A program made the position numbers and the translations under genes. The notes below the pieces were generated by a model. The model saw only the letters and a list, made by a program, of their open reading frames with translations, searched no databases and had not been told where the DNA came from. From Toxorhynchites rutilus septentrionalis (taxonomy: Eukaryota; Arthropoda; Insecta; Diptera; Culicidae): a DNA stretch of 64,000 nucleotides. Position 1 is the first letter of the stretch; each line of letters opens with the position of its first letter. The stretch lies in assembly GCF_029784135.1 (NCBI RefSeq), contig NC_073746.1, forward strand, positions 304,307,455 through 304,371,454, written 5' to 3'. Positions 1 through 11,580 of this stretch are shown here, piece after piece.

Positions 1-154
1 CTTGGAGTCATCATCGTCATCGAATGATTGCTGGAAGCAAATCGAATGTCCCCAAAAATTTTCCCCCCAATCTTCGCCAGACAGCGAAAACAAACATGAT
101 TGGCAGTGGCGCCGCGTAACTCCGCGCGCTTCGTTTCACTTCTCTCTTGGATGT

Positions 155-374
155 CACTAACGTTCCAGTGGAACTTTTTGCCTTCTCAACATAGCATTAC
201 TTGCGTCATTTTCAATAGTAGTACTTGGTTGAGATTTCTAATGCCGAATAACACGCCTTGAATGTACTCTGGAGGGGCATGACCACAGCCAGTGCAATCC
301 GGAAGAATTTTTTGATCGAACCTCAACTTCCGGCATGATAGTGTGGGACGCTAACCACTCGGCCACGGGAGCAC
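155..374 (-). mobile_element. tRNA-derived SINE, copy 1
   Basis: Read on the minus strand, the copy starts with a tRNA-like A box (CCGTGGCCGAGTGGTTAGCG) and a B-box-like GGTTCGAT. The body then passes through landmarks seen in the other copies: GTGGTCA, then CATTCAAGGCGTGTTATT, then AATCTCAACCAAGTA. It ends near AACGTTCCACTGG. It is the most diverged of five copies in this window, with a damaged B box. RNA polymerase III would transcribe such elements and LINE machinery mobilises them; that is family knowledge, not seen here. Confidence 0.8.
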
Positions 375-1210
375 GGGAACTTCGTTTCACTTACCTTGTT
401 TATAAACAGATTGGGCGAAAAACCGCTACCGCAATACGCAATACCTAGATCCGAGCAAAATGGTGTGCGTATGATCTGGGCGAGTGTACGCTGCAGCCAG
501 TGATGTAATTCGAATCTCGTGATTGTATTTTAGCAACCATGCTGAAGTATCCCCCCTTCGGCCGGAGAAATCTGGTGAGTCATTCCATAGTAGGAAGTTT
601 TGATTTCGCCGGTTATTGTGGTATGAGTTTGGTTCTCAGCGTGACTTTATCACTGAAGAAGAAAGGTATTTGAATCGGGATTCCGGAGTATTTCGGAGAC
701 CTAATCGGGAATAATGTATGTTCTTTTCGGCAAAAAGCAGGTGAAGCAAATCCTGAAGTTCCCCAACCCTATCAAGTAGACTCACGTGCGGAACGTGATA
801 ACTTAACCCACAAGAAATCTTCTACCCAGCTAATCGCCGTCCTTTCAGCGCTTCACATGTAACGAATGTTTTCAGAAGTCATACTGCTGTCATAATCTCG
901 ATGTCTTAGGACCCAAGAAATTATTCTAAACAGTCTTGGTGGACAAACAAGTCTCAGTCCCACCGAAGGTGAATTAATTTTTGTATTTTTCCCCCGATGT
1001 CTTATTTTAATATTCCAAAGTAAGCAAATGCGCATAACAGTCTTTATATCGGGCAATATAATGAAACGCTGTGCGAACGGTGTGAGCAAGGAAAGCAAAT
1101 CGAAACAGCTTCGCTTCACCCGGTCTGAGGCGGGTTACTCGTGATCCAGCCAGTGACTAGTGAAGGTGTGTCCTTTTCCGTGCTCTTCGTTCCAACGCAA
1201 TAGTGAAAAA
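375..1210. other. Intergenic DNA upstream of first Ly-6 gene
   Basis: No supportable gene. The last 160 bp or so (from about 1075) resembles the sequence just upstream of the second Ly-6 gene (about 9025-9165), including the shared stretches GTGTGAG, GGAAAGCAA, CTTCGCT and CAAGTGAAGGTGT-like sequence. This is probably a duplicated 5' UTR or promoter. AT-rich TATA-like sequence lies near 1045-1062, but no transcription start can be fixed. Confidence 0.4.
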
Positions 1211-1734
1211 ATGAAACTCTTTGTAGTAGGAGTTATCCTAACCACAGTTAGCTTCCAAGGTGAGATTGTGGTTTCGAAATGACTATACACTCAAAAAATG
1301 AATATATTTCGATGAATCTAGCAATCAATGCCCTGAACTGCATGCAAGGCATCGAGATCAGAAAAGGTGAAAACAATGAGATGCAAAAAAGCGATAAACC
1401 ACTGGAAATCACGGAGTGTGGTGTTACCAGTGCTGTGGCATCAACGGCGTTGCTGTTCACTGTCAAGCCGAGCTCTATGAGCATTCCCTCCGGAGACTAC
1501 AAATGCTACCACCTGAAGTACGAGGAAAAAAACAGTGACACCTCGACAATCATCAAGGGTTGTATCTACAATTCCCTGAACGTCTGTGATGGCAAGTTCT
1601 CGTCGAGCAACACCAAAGAATCCTTCTGCAGCCAGTGTGATATGGATGGTTGCAACACGGGCGGACGATTCGCCTTCGATTTTAAACTTCTAGGTCTAAC
1701 CCTGTCCGCACTGATGGCGTATTTGCTGAAGTAA
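1211..1734 (+). CDS. Ly-6/three-finger GPI-anchored protein, paralogue 1
   Basis: Exon 1 is 1211-1259 and exon 2 is 1322-1734, joined across a 62-bp GT-AG intron in phase 1; the product is 153 aa. Residues 1-16 (MKLFVVGVILTTVSFQ) form a signal peptide. The mature part has eight cysteines, ending in CSQCDMDGCN, the insect version of the Ly-6 closing motif with the terminal Cys-Asn. A small-residue stretch (NTGG) and a hydrophobic tail ending LMAYLLK follow, as expected for GPI-anchor addition. Proteins of this family sit on the outer plasma membrane; insect members modulate channels and receptors or septate junctions, but which role applies here cannot be read from sequence. A close paralogue lies at 9167-9691 on the same strand. 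The start was chosen because only this upstream exon supplies a signal peptide and the same structure recurs in the paralogue. Confidence 0.88.
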
Positions 1735-3580
1735 AAGGATGCTGCGCGTTCTGTACGTGTTCTAACTTATTTCATCATTACCTCATCGAATACGCTTCAG
1801 TGTATGTGTGCGTTTTAATTTGCCTTTTTTTCACTGATCAGAAGTGGATGATTCTATTTGCAAGACTCTCATCCCAACCGTAACGATATACGCTCCTTCT
1901 AGAGAAGCTGAAGCTTTAATAGTAGTAAGTGAGAGTGAAACAAGTGCTTTACCCAGACAAAACTATCTCGCAAAACACAAACGGTGGAGAGGAGATGAAT
2001 AACAAAAATCGATAGGCGCCGCTCGAAAACACATTTTCAAGGCCCTTTCCTTCGAACGTCGGCGCCAGACATGATTCATCCCTCCTCCCGAAGCAACTCA
2101 GGAGCAGCGATATACATAAGCAAAATGAAATGATTTACTACTAAATCACATATAACTCACCAAGCCAAAGAATCCGAAAAACACGGCCATGTTCCTAGTT
2201 TACTCATTGAACTCCACCGCTTAATTAGCATGTAATCATAATTAAAACCGGTAAAGGTACATAGTACATAGAAGAAAACATTGATTGTGCCGATTTTGTT
2301 AACTAAGGCTTTCCAAGAAACAATGGTGGTAATAAAAATAATCGATCTGACGGGCAATCATGACGAAGAATGAGAAAGTAAATTATAATTCCGGACGACA
2401 CTCCCTGAACGAACCCCCGTGCCTCATAATGTTTCCTCGTATGATGTCATACTTTGGCTCAACTGGGACAGGGTTGGAACATTCGCCGTTTACACGCTGC
2501 TGACTTGGGGCACTGGAATATAATACGCCTTTGGACTTCGCCGGGCAAACATTGACCAATAAGAGAATACAACCATTATTCGAACAACCAAGTCTTTCAG
2601 GGTTCTCAAAAGGAACACTTATAGTAGGGTGAGAAAAATCGTCGCAAAGCTACGCACGCGAAATTCAAATTAGAAGCTTAGGATATTGAGTGGGAATACA
2701 ATCGTCATTTGTATGAATCAATATTAAACACCGAACACTGATTGACACAGTTGAGTTGTATGGAATAGTGACGTATTACATTTTCGTTTGATGACTCGAG
2801 CAATCTCTCAAAGTAAAATTTATTTCTACGAAAAACGATGTCAACGATAATGGTTAACCGCGCCAAACTTTGTTGTCTATTTTATAAACAGTTCAGTCGA
2901 TTTATTAACTGTTTTATTTAGTTTGACCTGATTGTATGTTCGTATCTTTCTATGTTTGTCTGTAGCGTTGTCCCACATCAATAGAAATTTGACCTTTCTA
3001 TTGGCTGATTGACTTGAAATTTGGAACTCATCTTTATCTCTGCATCTCTTTGTGATGTTGCCTATCCGTTTCCACTGTGAGTAGGGAGTTGCTGATATAA
3101 CATATTCAATGGATATCGCTATTCGTGAGATTGATGCAAGCTAAGACGCCCAAGTTTTGTTCTCTTAATGTTCCACATAATCTGACAATACACCCAAAAT
3201 ATGCTCGTGTCGATTGGCGCAAACGATTATTTGAAAACCCAAAATGAGGAGCTTCAAAAGAAGTGTATAAAAGTGGGACAGTCCTGTTTTTTTCTCAGGA
3301 ACTAATCCGTACGTACAACAATCAATTCAGACTTTCTCTGGGTATTCAGTTAAAAACTTCGTCGGATCTCTTTTCATCAAGAAAACACCGTTCAATACGG
3401 TAGCAAAATAGAAACGGGATCGGCCAGAGCGAGCATGAATGGCCCATCGAGCAATCATGATAGATATAGTTTTTTGGGATTTCAATGTATTAATCTCAAA
3501 GCAATGTTTGAGCTATGGAAACAAATTTTTGAATACGCATTTAACAAACATCACTCATAGACCTTTCATCATTCGAATGA
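1735..3580. other. Intergenic, no gene seen
   Basis: This is AT-rich sequence with only short, uncharacteristic open frames. I see no splice-linked coding signal, tRNA or recognisable transposon protein. It holds the 3' region of the first Ly-6 gene at its left end and runs to the left end of a mariner remnant. Confidence 0.5.
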
Positions 3581-4790
3581 TATTAGGCTGTCAAAAAAGT
3601 CCTGCGGTATTTCCGCGAGGTGTCGTTGTAAGCGCGTAGTCTAGTTGTATTCATTGTATCGAGTCATACTATAGCTTGTTGGAAAGGTATTTTTGCGCGC
3701 TATAATATAGTCCTTGACAGTGTATTGTTTGATTAAGTCGTTCGTGAGTTATAATGTCGCAAATATGAGAAAATCCGACATATTTTACAGTACTACTATG
3801 ACAAAGGCAAAAATGCATCTCAAGCTGCCAATAAAATTTGTGCAGTTTATGGACCCGATACAGTTTCCATTTCCACCGTACAACGATGGTTTCAACGTTT
3901 TCGTTCTGGTGTAGAGGTCGTCGAAGATGCGCCACGCTCCGGAAGGCCTGTCGTCGAAAATTGCGACAAAGTCGCTGAATTAGCCGAGAAAGACCGGCAT
4001 GGTAGCAGCCGCAGCATCGGCCAAGAGCTGGGGATAAGTCATCAAACCGTTATTAACCATTTGAAGAAGCTTGGATTCACAAAGAAGCTCTATGTATGAG
4101 TGCCACACACGTTAACGCAAAAAAACATCTTTGACCGTATTGACCGCATGTGAATCGCTGCTGAATCGCAACAAAATCGACCCGTTTCTGAAGCGGATGG
4201 TGACTGGCGATGAAAAGTGGTTCACTTACGACAACGTGAAGCGCAAACGGTCGTGGTCGAAGCCCGCTGAAGCGGCTCAGACGGTGGCCAAGCCCTCATT
4301 AACGGCCAGGAAAGTTCTGCTGTGTGGCTGGTGGGATTGTCAAGGAATAATCTATTATGAGCTGCTTCCCTATGGCCAAACGCTCAATTCGGACCTGTAC
4401 TGCCAACAACTGGACCGCTTGAAGGTAGCACTCATGAAGAAGAGGCCATCTTTGATAAACAGAGGCCGCATTGTCTTCCATCAGGACAACGCCAGGCCAC
4501 ACTCTTCTTTGGTGACGCGCCAGAAGCTCCGGGAACTCGGATGGAAGGTTCTTTTGCATCCGCCGTATAGTCCGGACCTTGCACCAAGTGACTACCACCT
4601 GTTTTTATCCATGGCGAAAGAGCTAGGTAGTCAGAAGTTAGCCACAAAAGAGGCCTGTGAAAATTGGCTATCCGAGTTTTTTGCCAATAAGGAAGCGAGC
4701 TTCTACGAGGGTCACTATTTATATTTCGGGAATTGGCAACATTGATGTCATGTGAGTCCATCTGACGGTTCCATCGTAAAGTTTGACATT
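3577..4790 (+). pseudogene. Degenerate mariner transposase (DD34D), copy 1
   Basis: A mariner-like cut-and-paste transposase, broken. The left end carries AGGCTGTCAAAAAAGTCCTG, which looks like a mariner terminal repeat flanked by TA. The helix-turn-helix part (about 3780-4100) reads through STVQRWFQRFRSG, RSGRPVVE and HQTVINHLKKLGF. It is then closed by a stop where VPH normally follows a Trp, and by a frameshift near 4120. The catalytic part (4131-4745, 204 aa) keeps all three acidic residues: TGDEKW, HQDNARPH, and the Asp in SPDLAPSDYHLF. The second and third are 34 residues apart. The matching right terminal repeat is not found, and the next mariner begins immediately. The element is non-autonomous and old. 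Confidence 0.85.
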
Positions 4791-5250
4791 TTTGACGATA
4801 TACGTACTCAGAACATGTTGTCATACGGACGCTATTTGTTTATTTTATATTTAGTTGAAAGTTTGGTCTCGGCAAAAAAATGGAACTGAATCGTGAACAT
4901 TTTCGTGCGACGATTTTTTACGACTTTCGACGTGGATTATCACAACAAGAGTGCGTCAATCAACTTAATTTGACTTTTGGCGATGAAGCTCCATCAAAAA
5001 CCACTGTGTATCGCTGGTATAGTGAATTCAATCGTGGTCGTAGTTCGCTGTCCGACGAGTTTCGTGAAGGTCGTCCAAAATCGACTGTAGTGCCAGAAAA
5101 CATCGATGCTGTGCACGAAATGATTAAGCAAGATCGTCATGTAACCTATTGTGAGATTGAGGCATCCCTAAGCATTAGTTCCACCAGCATATATGCGATT
5201 TTACATGAACACTTAGTTGTGCGAAAATTATGTTCACGTTGGATCCCACA
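4791..5250 (+). pseudogene. Mariner transposase, N-terminal half only, copy 2
   Basis: An open frame starts at 4880 with MELNREHFRATIFYDFRRGL. It contains the paired helix-turn-helix region of a second mariner lineage: TTVYRWYSEFNRGRSSL, FREGRPKS, QDRHVTYCEIEASL, and ILHEHLVVRKLCSRWIPH. The similarity stops abruptly just after WIPH, about residue 125, where the catalytic domain should begin; the downstream sequence is unrelated. The copy is therefore truncated and cannot encode an active enzyme. The protein differs clearly from copy 1 (MYRWYSEF-type rather than VQRWFQRF-type), so the two abutting fragments are separate insertions. About 90 bp of apparent 5' leader precede the ATG. Confidence 0.85.
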
Positions 5251-5640
5251 TCCCTTTCTCGCACGGTGGCCTTTCTCGCAATTGACAAACACTCGGCTAC
5301 ATGCGATTATATACTCTTTGCTCCAGTACCATTATTCCACATCTCAAAACTAAATCATTCTATCCTCGGTAACAATGACAATACTTGCAATAGAGTGCCA
5401 CAAATTACGGATTTAACGAATCCGTTTCCAGTATGTGTCGTGTGTTTAACCGATGTAGATCCTGTTTCGATTGTCATCTATCTCGTTCGTCCCTTAAAGC
5501 TCTGTTTTCTGTAGTCCTCACATAGAAAAATAAGTTTTTGAATTTTTTGTAGATTAGTAGTTAAGTTTCGTTCATTAGGGCATGTAAAGCCTGTTGACGT
5601 TTTGTGAATAAATGCAAATGCTAGACAGCAGCTGATGTTG
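5251..5640. other. Unassigned sequence between transposon fragments
   Basis: Sequence after the mariner break and before the BEL/Pao piece. Short open frames exist (for example 5230-5514) but show no recognisable family. It may be part of the same retroelement as the integrase fragment that follows, which is a guess from position only. Confidence 0.3.
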
Positions 5641-5654
5641 AGCACAGTAAGACT

Positions 5655-5909
5655 ATGACGCAGCAGTTCATGAGGGAATTATCTGCCGCGCAAGTCAGAA
5701 TTTCTCGTCCATTCTCTCAATCAGGTGTTGACTATTTCAGTCCCATTTTTATTCGTCCCGCCCCACGACGTCCAGGTCAGAAGCTGTGTAGAAGCGTAGC
5801 TGTGTTTGTTTACCTTTGTACAAAAGCCGTTCATATTGAACTAGTCACGAACTTATCGACAGATCGATTTATACAAGTTTGGAGACATTTTGTGGGATGG
5901 AAAATGTGA
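5655..5909 (+). pseudogene. BEL/Pao-type integrase core fragment
   Basis: An 84-aa frame contains AQVRISRPFSQSGVDYF, RPAPRRPGQKL, VAVFVYLCTKAVHIELV and NLSTDRFIQ. This is the start of the retroviral-type integrase core (rve) of BEL/Pao LTR retrotransposons. The first two catalytic aspartates appear as GVDYF and LSTDRF. The frame ends soon after RHFVGWK and nothing further of pol is seen, nor any LTR nearby. It is a short relic, about a tenth of a full polyprotein. Confidence 0.8.
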
Positions 5910-6039
5910 CGCTTGCCTAGTTATTTTGTAGCTTTTAGTACATTGTTATGTTCAATCACAATTAAACCGTTTAACTTAACAAGTTTTTTTACTTATTTTA
6001 TTTGGTTTTATTCATTTTATTCATGATTTGCTGGGATCT

Positions 6040-6720
6040 ACTATTCAAGCCCTTTCATTTGATACTCATATTGATCGGGCTTTGAGAAAATATGTAGCCC
6101 GCCATTTGGTAGTGGCAGCCATCTTGGATTTACATTTTTCATAAATAACTGTGTTCTACTAGTTTTCATTTGATACCCATATTAACGAGGTTCTGACATA
6201 ATATGTAGTCCAAAATTTGGTAGTGGCAGCCATCTTGGATTTGCATTTTTCATAAATAACCGTGTTCTACTAGTCAAGCCCTTTCATTTGATACCCATAC
6301 TAATGAGGTTTTGAAAAAATATGTAGTCCGCCATTTTGTATTGGCAGTCATCTTGGATTTACATTTTTCATAAATAACCGTATTCTAATAGTCAAGCCCT
6401 TTCATTTGATATCCATATTAATGATGTTTTGAGAAAATATATAGTCCGCCATTTCGTAGTGACAGCCATCTTGGGTTTATATTTTTCATAAATAACTGTG
6501 TTCTACTAGTGAAGCCCTTTCATTTGATATCCATATTAATCAGGTTTTGAGAAAATATATAGTCCGCCATTTTGTAGTGGCAGCCATCTTGGATTTGTAT
6601 TTTTCATAAATAACAGCCATTCTGGATTTGCATTTTTCATAAATGACTGTGTTCTACTAGTCAAGCACTTTCATTTGATACCCATATTAATGGGGTTTTG
6701 GAAAAACCATATCGATGAGA
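6040..6720 (+). repeat. Tandem repeat, ~118-bp unit, about six copies
   Basis: The landmark CATTTGATACCCATATTAA recurs at about 6056, 6167, 6285, 6403, 6521 and 6672. Each unit also contains GTAGTCCGCCATTT, GGCAGCCATCTTGGATTT and TTTTCATAAATAACTGTGTT. Spacing is 111, 118, 118, 118 and about 151 bp; the last unit carries a partial internal duplication. Units are diverged by a few percent to perhaps 10%, so the array is not young. It runs straight into the leader of the 8-bp satellite and may belong to the same mobile element. Confidence 0.9.
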
Positions 6721-6887
6721 TTTTGTGAAAATATGTGATCCGCTATCTTGAATTTTCAAAATCATGAAATACGCAGTTTTATAATGACTATAGAGATAAA
6801 GGTGTGTTCCAAATTTCAGATCAATCGGTCAACAGAAAAGGGGTCAAATTTTTATTAATGTCGGTCAGCGCTACAGACAAGCACGTT

Positions 6888-8220
6888 ACAAACATACAAA
6901 CATACAAACATACAAACATACAAACATACAAACATACAAACATACAAACATACAAACATACAAACATACAAACATACAAACATACAAACATACAAACATA
7001 CAAACATACAAACATACAAACATACAAACATACAAACATACAAACATACAAACATACAAACATACAAACATACAAACATACAAACATACAAACATACAAA
7101 CATACAAACATACAAACATACAAACATACAAACATACAAACATACAAACATACAAACATACAAACATACAAACATACAAACATACAAACATACAAACATA
7201 CAAACATACAAACATACAAACATACAAACATACAAACATACAAACATACAAACATACAAACATACAAACATACAAACATACAAACATACAAACATACAAA
7301 CATACAAACATACAAACATACAAACATACAAACATACAAACATACAAACATACAAACATACAAACATACAAACATACAAACATACAAACATACAAACATA
7401 CAAACATACAAACATACAAACATACAAACATACAAACATACAAACATACAAACATACAAACATACAAACATACAAACATACAAACATACAAACATACAAA
7501 CATACAAACATACAAACATACAAACATACAAACATACAAACATACAAACATACAGACATACAAACATACAAACATACAAACATACAAACATACAAACATA
7601 CAAACATACAAACATACAAACATACAAACATACAAACATACAAACATACAAACATACAAACATACAAACATACAAACATACAAACATACAAACATACAAA
7701 CATACAAACATACAAACATACAAACATACAAACATACAAACATACAAACATACAAACATACAAACATACAAACATACAAACATACAAACATACAAACATA
7801 CAAACATACAAACATACAAACATACAAACATACAAACATACAAACATACAAACATACAAACATACAAACATACAAACATACAAACATACAAACATACAAA
7901 CATACAAACATACAAACATACAAACATACAAACATACAAACATACAAACATACAAACATACAAACATACAAACATACAAACATACAAACATACAAACATA
8001 CAAACATACAAACATACAAACATACAAACATACAAACATACAAACATACAAACATACAAACATACAAACATACAAACATACAAACATACAAACATACAAA
8101 CATACAAACATACAAACATACAAACATACAAACATACAAACATACAAACATACAAACATACAAACATACAAACATACAAACATACAAACATACAAACATA
8201 CAAACATACAAACATACATA
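6888..8220 (+). repeat. Near-perfect 8-bp satellite (ACAAACAT)n, ~166 copies
   Basis: The unit ACAAACAT repeats without interruption for about 1.33 kb. The only internal change I see is one A-to-G at 7555 (ACAGACAT), and the last unit degrades to ACATACATATT. Because 8 is not a multiple of 3 and no frame of the unit holds a stop codon, all six frames stay open, giving false ORFs of 440-490 aa (KHTNIQTY repeats on +, CLYVCMFV repeats on -). The array directly follows a leader (TTCAGATCAATCGGTCAACA and so on), so it may be the grossly expanded 3' tail of a non-LTR or SINE-like element. Confidence 0.97.
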
Positions 8221-9166
8221 TTACAGGGCAAGCTAAATAAAACCGTTTGAAAAAAGGGATATTGGACAGTAATCGGACTGAAGCCAAAGTTAAAAACGCT
8301 AAATGCCGTTCAAATATTTTTTTTTGTATTAAATATCGTTTGCATTCAGTATCATTGTAAAATTAAATTAAAGTCCATTGTCATTCGAATTATTATACGT
8401 GTTGTGAATTTTATTTTTGACAACAATCCTAATCGAGTGTTGGGATTTCCGCTATTCAACCGCATCGAAGGATTTCGAAGAGATATTCCCCAACAGATAC
8501 ATTTACATACTGATTAGAAACGATGAGTCGGAAAACTAACATATGAGTTTATTTAGCAATTACTGGAGTGCAGCTGTTATTATTCTTTATGGGCACGTAC
8601 GAATGGTTCATCAGCTCATTCCGCACGAATGCAGATGCCCCTGTTCGATGAGAATGTCCATTCAGAAAATATCGTTTGTATGAATGACTCTTCACAATGA
8701 GGAATGTCAATACAAATATAATGTTGTATAAGGTTGGTTACCATTAAGTCATCACCGCACATGTTACGATCACACATTTGACATTTCGATTATCGCCAGC
8801 AGCGGCTCCAAGGTTCCATGCGAGAAAGCATAATTGAAATGCAAAAATTTAGAACCAACAATAAATAATCGAAGAGTAAAATACGCGCCCGTAAAGAATA
8901 TATGTTTGTTGCGTCTGCTGCAAAGCACCAAACATCAACACATCGTATCAACATCGTTAGCTTCAACATAAGTATGGTTGACTCATAAATTCGTACGATC
9001 AAGTATGACGCAAGCATAGTGTGAACAGGTGTGAGTGGGAAAGCAACCGAAGCCTACAACAGATACGCTTCGCTCGATCACAGGGGAAGCATTCGTGAAC
9101 CGACCAGCAACAAGTGAAGGTGTTTTTTGTGAACCTTGTCTGCGAACTCAACGCTAAACAGTCAAA
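8221..9166. other. Intergenic DNA upstream of second Ly-6 gene
   Basis: No gene seen. The last 140 bp resembles the 5' flank of the first Ly-6 gene, so the duplication unit probably included promoter and 5' UTR. Confidence 0.4.
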
Positions 9167-9691
9167 ATGAAATTAATTGCGATAGGAGTGATTCTTGCAA
9201 CCATTGGCTTCAACGGTTCGTTGATACATTTTTAATGGGCAGTATTTCGAAATAATCATTACATTTCACCACCTGCAGCAATCAATGCGCTAAAGTGTAT
9301 GCAAGGTATTGAAGTGAGCAAAGGCGATAACAATGAGGTGCAAAAGAGCGATAACCCGCTGGAAATTACGGAATGCGGAGCTACGGCAGCTGTGTCCTCG
9401 ACAGCATTGCTGTTCGCTGTCAAGCCCAGCATAATCAGTTTTCCCTCCGGAGACTACAAATGCTATCATCTGAAGTACGAGGAGAAGAATAGCGACACCT
9501 CGACGATCATCAAGGGTTGTATCTACAATTCCCTGAATGTCTGCGATGGGAAGTACTCATCGAGCAACACCAAAGAATCCTTCTGCAGCCAGTGTGATAT
9601 GGATGGTTGCAACTCGGGCGAACGGTTCGCTTTCGATTTCAAACTTTTGGGCCTAACATTGGTCGCTCTCGTAGCATATTTGGTGAAATAA
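9167..9691 (+). CDS. Ly-6/three-finger GPI-anchored protein, paralogue 2
   Basis: Exon 1 is 9167-9215 and exon 2 is 9279-9691, with a 63-bp phase-1 GT-AG intron. The spliced length is 462 nt, 153 aa, exactly as in paralogue 1. The signal peptide is MKLIAIGVILATIGFN. The eight cysteines, the CSQCDMDGCN closing motif and the hydrophobic C-terminal tail (LLGLTLVALVAYLVK) are all conserved. Most differences lie in the first third of the mature chain (for example GDNNEVQKSDNPL here against GENNEMQKSDKPL), while the central stretch from GDYKCYHLKYEEKNSDTST onward is nearly unchanged, which suggests purifying selection or gene conversion there. A GPI-linked cell-surface protein is expected; its partner is unknown. 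Donor GTTCGT is weaker than the GTGAGA of paralogue 1. Confidence 0.88.
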
Positions 9692-11560
9692 ACAGTGCGT
9701 TGTTATGAGTATGAATCATAAGTGTTCACATCAGATAAGTCTTGCTTGAAGTTTTTTTTTGTTGAACTAGTCACAACCTTCGCTTGTTGTAAAAAAAAAA
9801 TCCATAGCAATGAATCTACTATTGATCGTCAATTTAAACTTTTGTTTATTGGTGTATTTGTTCAGCAATGACAAAGGGAAAGGATACCCATTTGCTCTTC
9901 ACAATTTGCCGAGAAACTGACTCGCGAATAATTTTCCGAGCACATTTAATGCATTGTAGAAAACGGATTTCATCTGTCCGTAATGACAAATCAAAATCAA
10001 ATGTAACTCATATTTTCCGAAGAATAAAACATACACATTTTTTATAAATTCTCGAATTTCGATACAGGTTTGGGCATCAACCTATAGTATTAGATTCTCT
10101 GAGAAATGATGTTAAACTTCCTTATGAAATTATATATCTAGTATAAGGTCTTTCCTTTCTCCCTATTTCCACTAAATGAATAAATTCTAACTCAGCACTA
10201 ACTCTCTTCAGAGCGATGTTCTCATAATTGGGTGAAACCTGCGTGCTGCTACGAATATTGTTTAATCTTCCTGGAATCTCATTTTGTCCATTAGATCTAT
10301 TCACTCAGAGATTCGTCGAAATTGCAACAAACAAACACCAAAGTCATCATAGAAAAAATCTCACTATTGTTCCTCTTTTCTCTTACACAAATTTCCGTGA
10401 GAAAAAATCCAGTCGTCGAAAATTCCAGTCGTCGAAACACTTTTTCAGGAATCGCCTTAGATATCGTAGCGATTTCGTTTGATACGCTATCAAAACGAGT
10501 CCCACGAAGCGGTAGTTTGAGTTTCAGAAATAGGAAAAAGTTACTGAAAAATTTCAATTACTTAAATCATATGAAACAAATTAATATAATTTCATCTCAT
10601 TTCATTTTGATTATTCAGCGAGAAGATTTAAAGTTACAAATTCCCGGTATATATTTGACAGAATGTATTGTGACAGGGATAATTTTATCCACAATCCGCA
10701 GAAATCAACGAAGGAAGTTTATCTTGCAGTTTATTTCAGTTAACGGAAGAAACAAATAGGGAAACTGCCGTCAACAGCTATTGACGCGTCACCACTGTTA
10801 AATAGCAAACCTACCTCAGTATCCATATGCGATGAAGAAAACCAATATTTTTCTGACCTTCTCCGTGAATCACGTGGATGAGGTTTTGAAAATTAGATAG
10901 GTTCGGTCTGGAAAAAATGGAGACCGGAGGGGGGGGAGGTCTATTCTGGATTCGATTTACGGATGTTTGAATCAAAGTTGAGTGTTGGAACAATTTGGTG
11001 ATTAATTAAGGTATATTAGAAAATATTAGTTTATTTTTTTATTTTTTGGTTGCCAATATAGTGATTATTATGCTGTAGACAGCAGGGCGTAGATGCTCTC
11101 ACTAAAACTGGTGGTACCGTTTCAGAACAGTCTTAAATTCCGAACACGTCATTTTTAAATGTCAATTTACTAAACTTTAATGTTATAAATAATTGAATAA
11201 TAAAAATCCTGACATTCTTTGTGGTATAGGCTTCATTTTAACATCAAAAGTGCATTGTCCTTTTGGAAGCAAACGAGCATAAACATTCGACAACAGTGCA
11301 TTCGTTTGAAACATTATTACACCTGCAGCTCACACATATAAGCATGATACATTTCTTGAAAGTGATAAAAAGTTATGAGGTGAAATGAGTTTTGCGATGT
11401 TTTGATCTATTTTTTTCAAATTTGGGGATGACGATTCACTCACCTAAAATAACTGGAATGTTCGAAACTACACCGTCAAGGAAACCTTCATTCTATAGTA
11501 GATGATAATGCGTATTCGTTTTTGTGAAAAAGTTTAAAGAGTTTTTGTGAAAAAGTTTAA
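9692..11560. other. Intergenic, no gene seen; contains a dispersed repeat
   Basis: Open frames of 60-145 aa at 10122-10759 have no family features I can name and overlap on both strands, so I do not call them. Around 11137-11250 a piece starting ATTCCGAACACGTCATTTTT matches repeats at about 32700 and 33100. A run of ten or more G at about 10930 is a simple repeat. Confidence 0.4.
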
Positions 11561-11580
11561 AAATTCGATTAGTTCAAAAA

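Noticed and set aside
853..1119. 88-aa minus-strand frame upstream of the first Ly-6 gene
   Set aside because: No domain, overlaps the conserved 5' flank shared with the second Ly-6 gene, so regulatory or UTR sequence is a better reading.
6040..8220. CRISPR-like array
   Set aside because: Eukaryotic context; units are contiguous tandem repeats without unique spacers of uniform size.
6804..8287. Long open frames of 440-490 aa on both strands (KHTNIQTY and CLYVCMFV repeats)
   Set aside because: They are forced by an 8-bp repeat lacking stop codons in any frame; no promoter, splice or domain evidence.
10228..10759. Overlapping frames up to 145 aa on both strands
   Set aside because: No recognisable domain, AT-rich composition, no splice-linked partners; likely chance.
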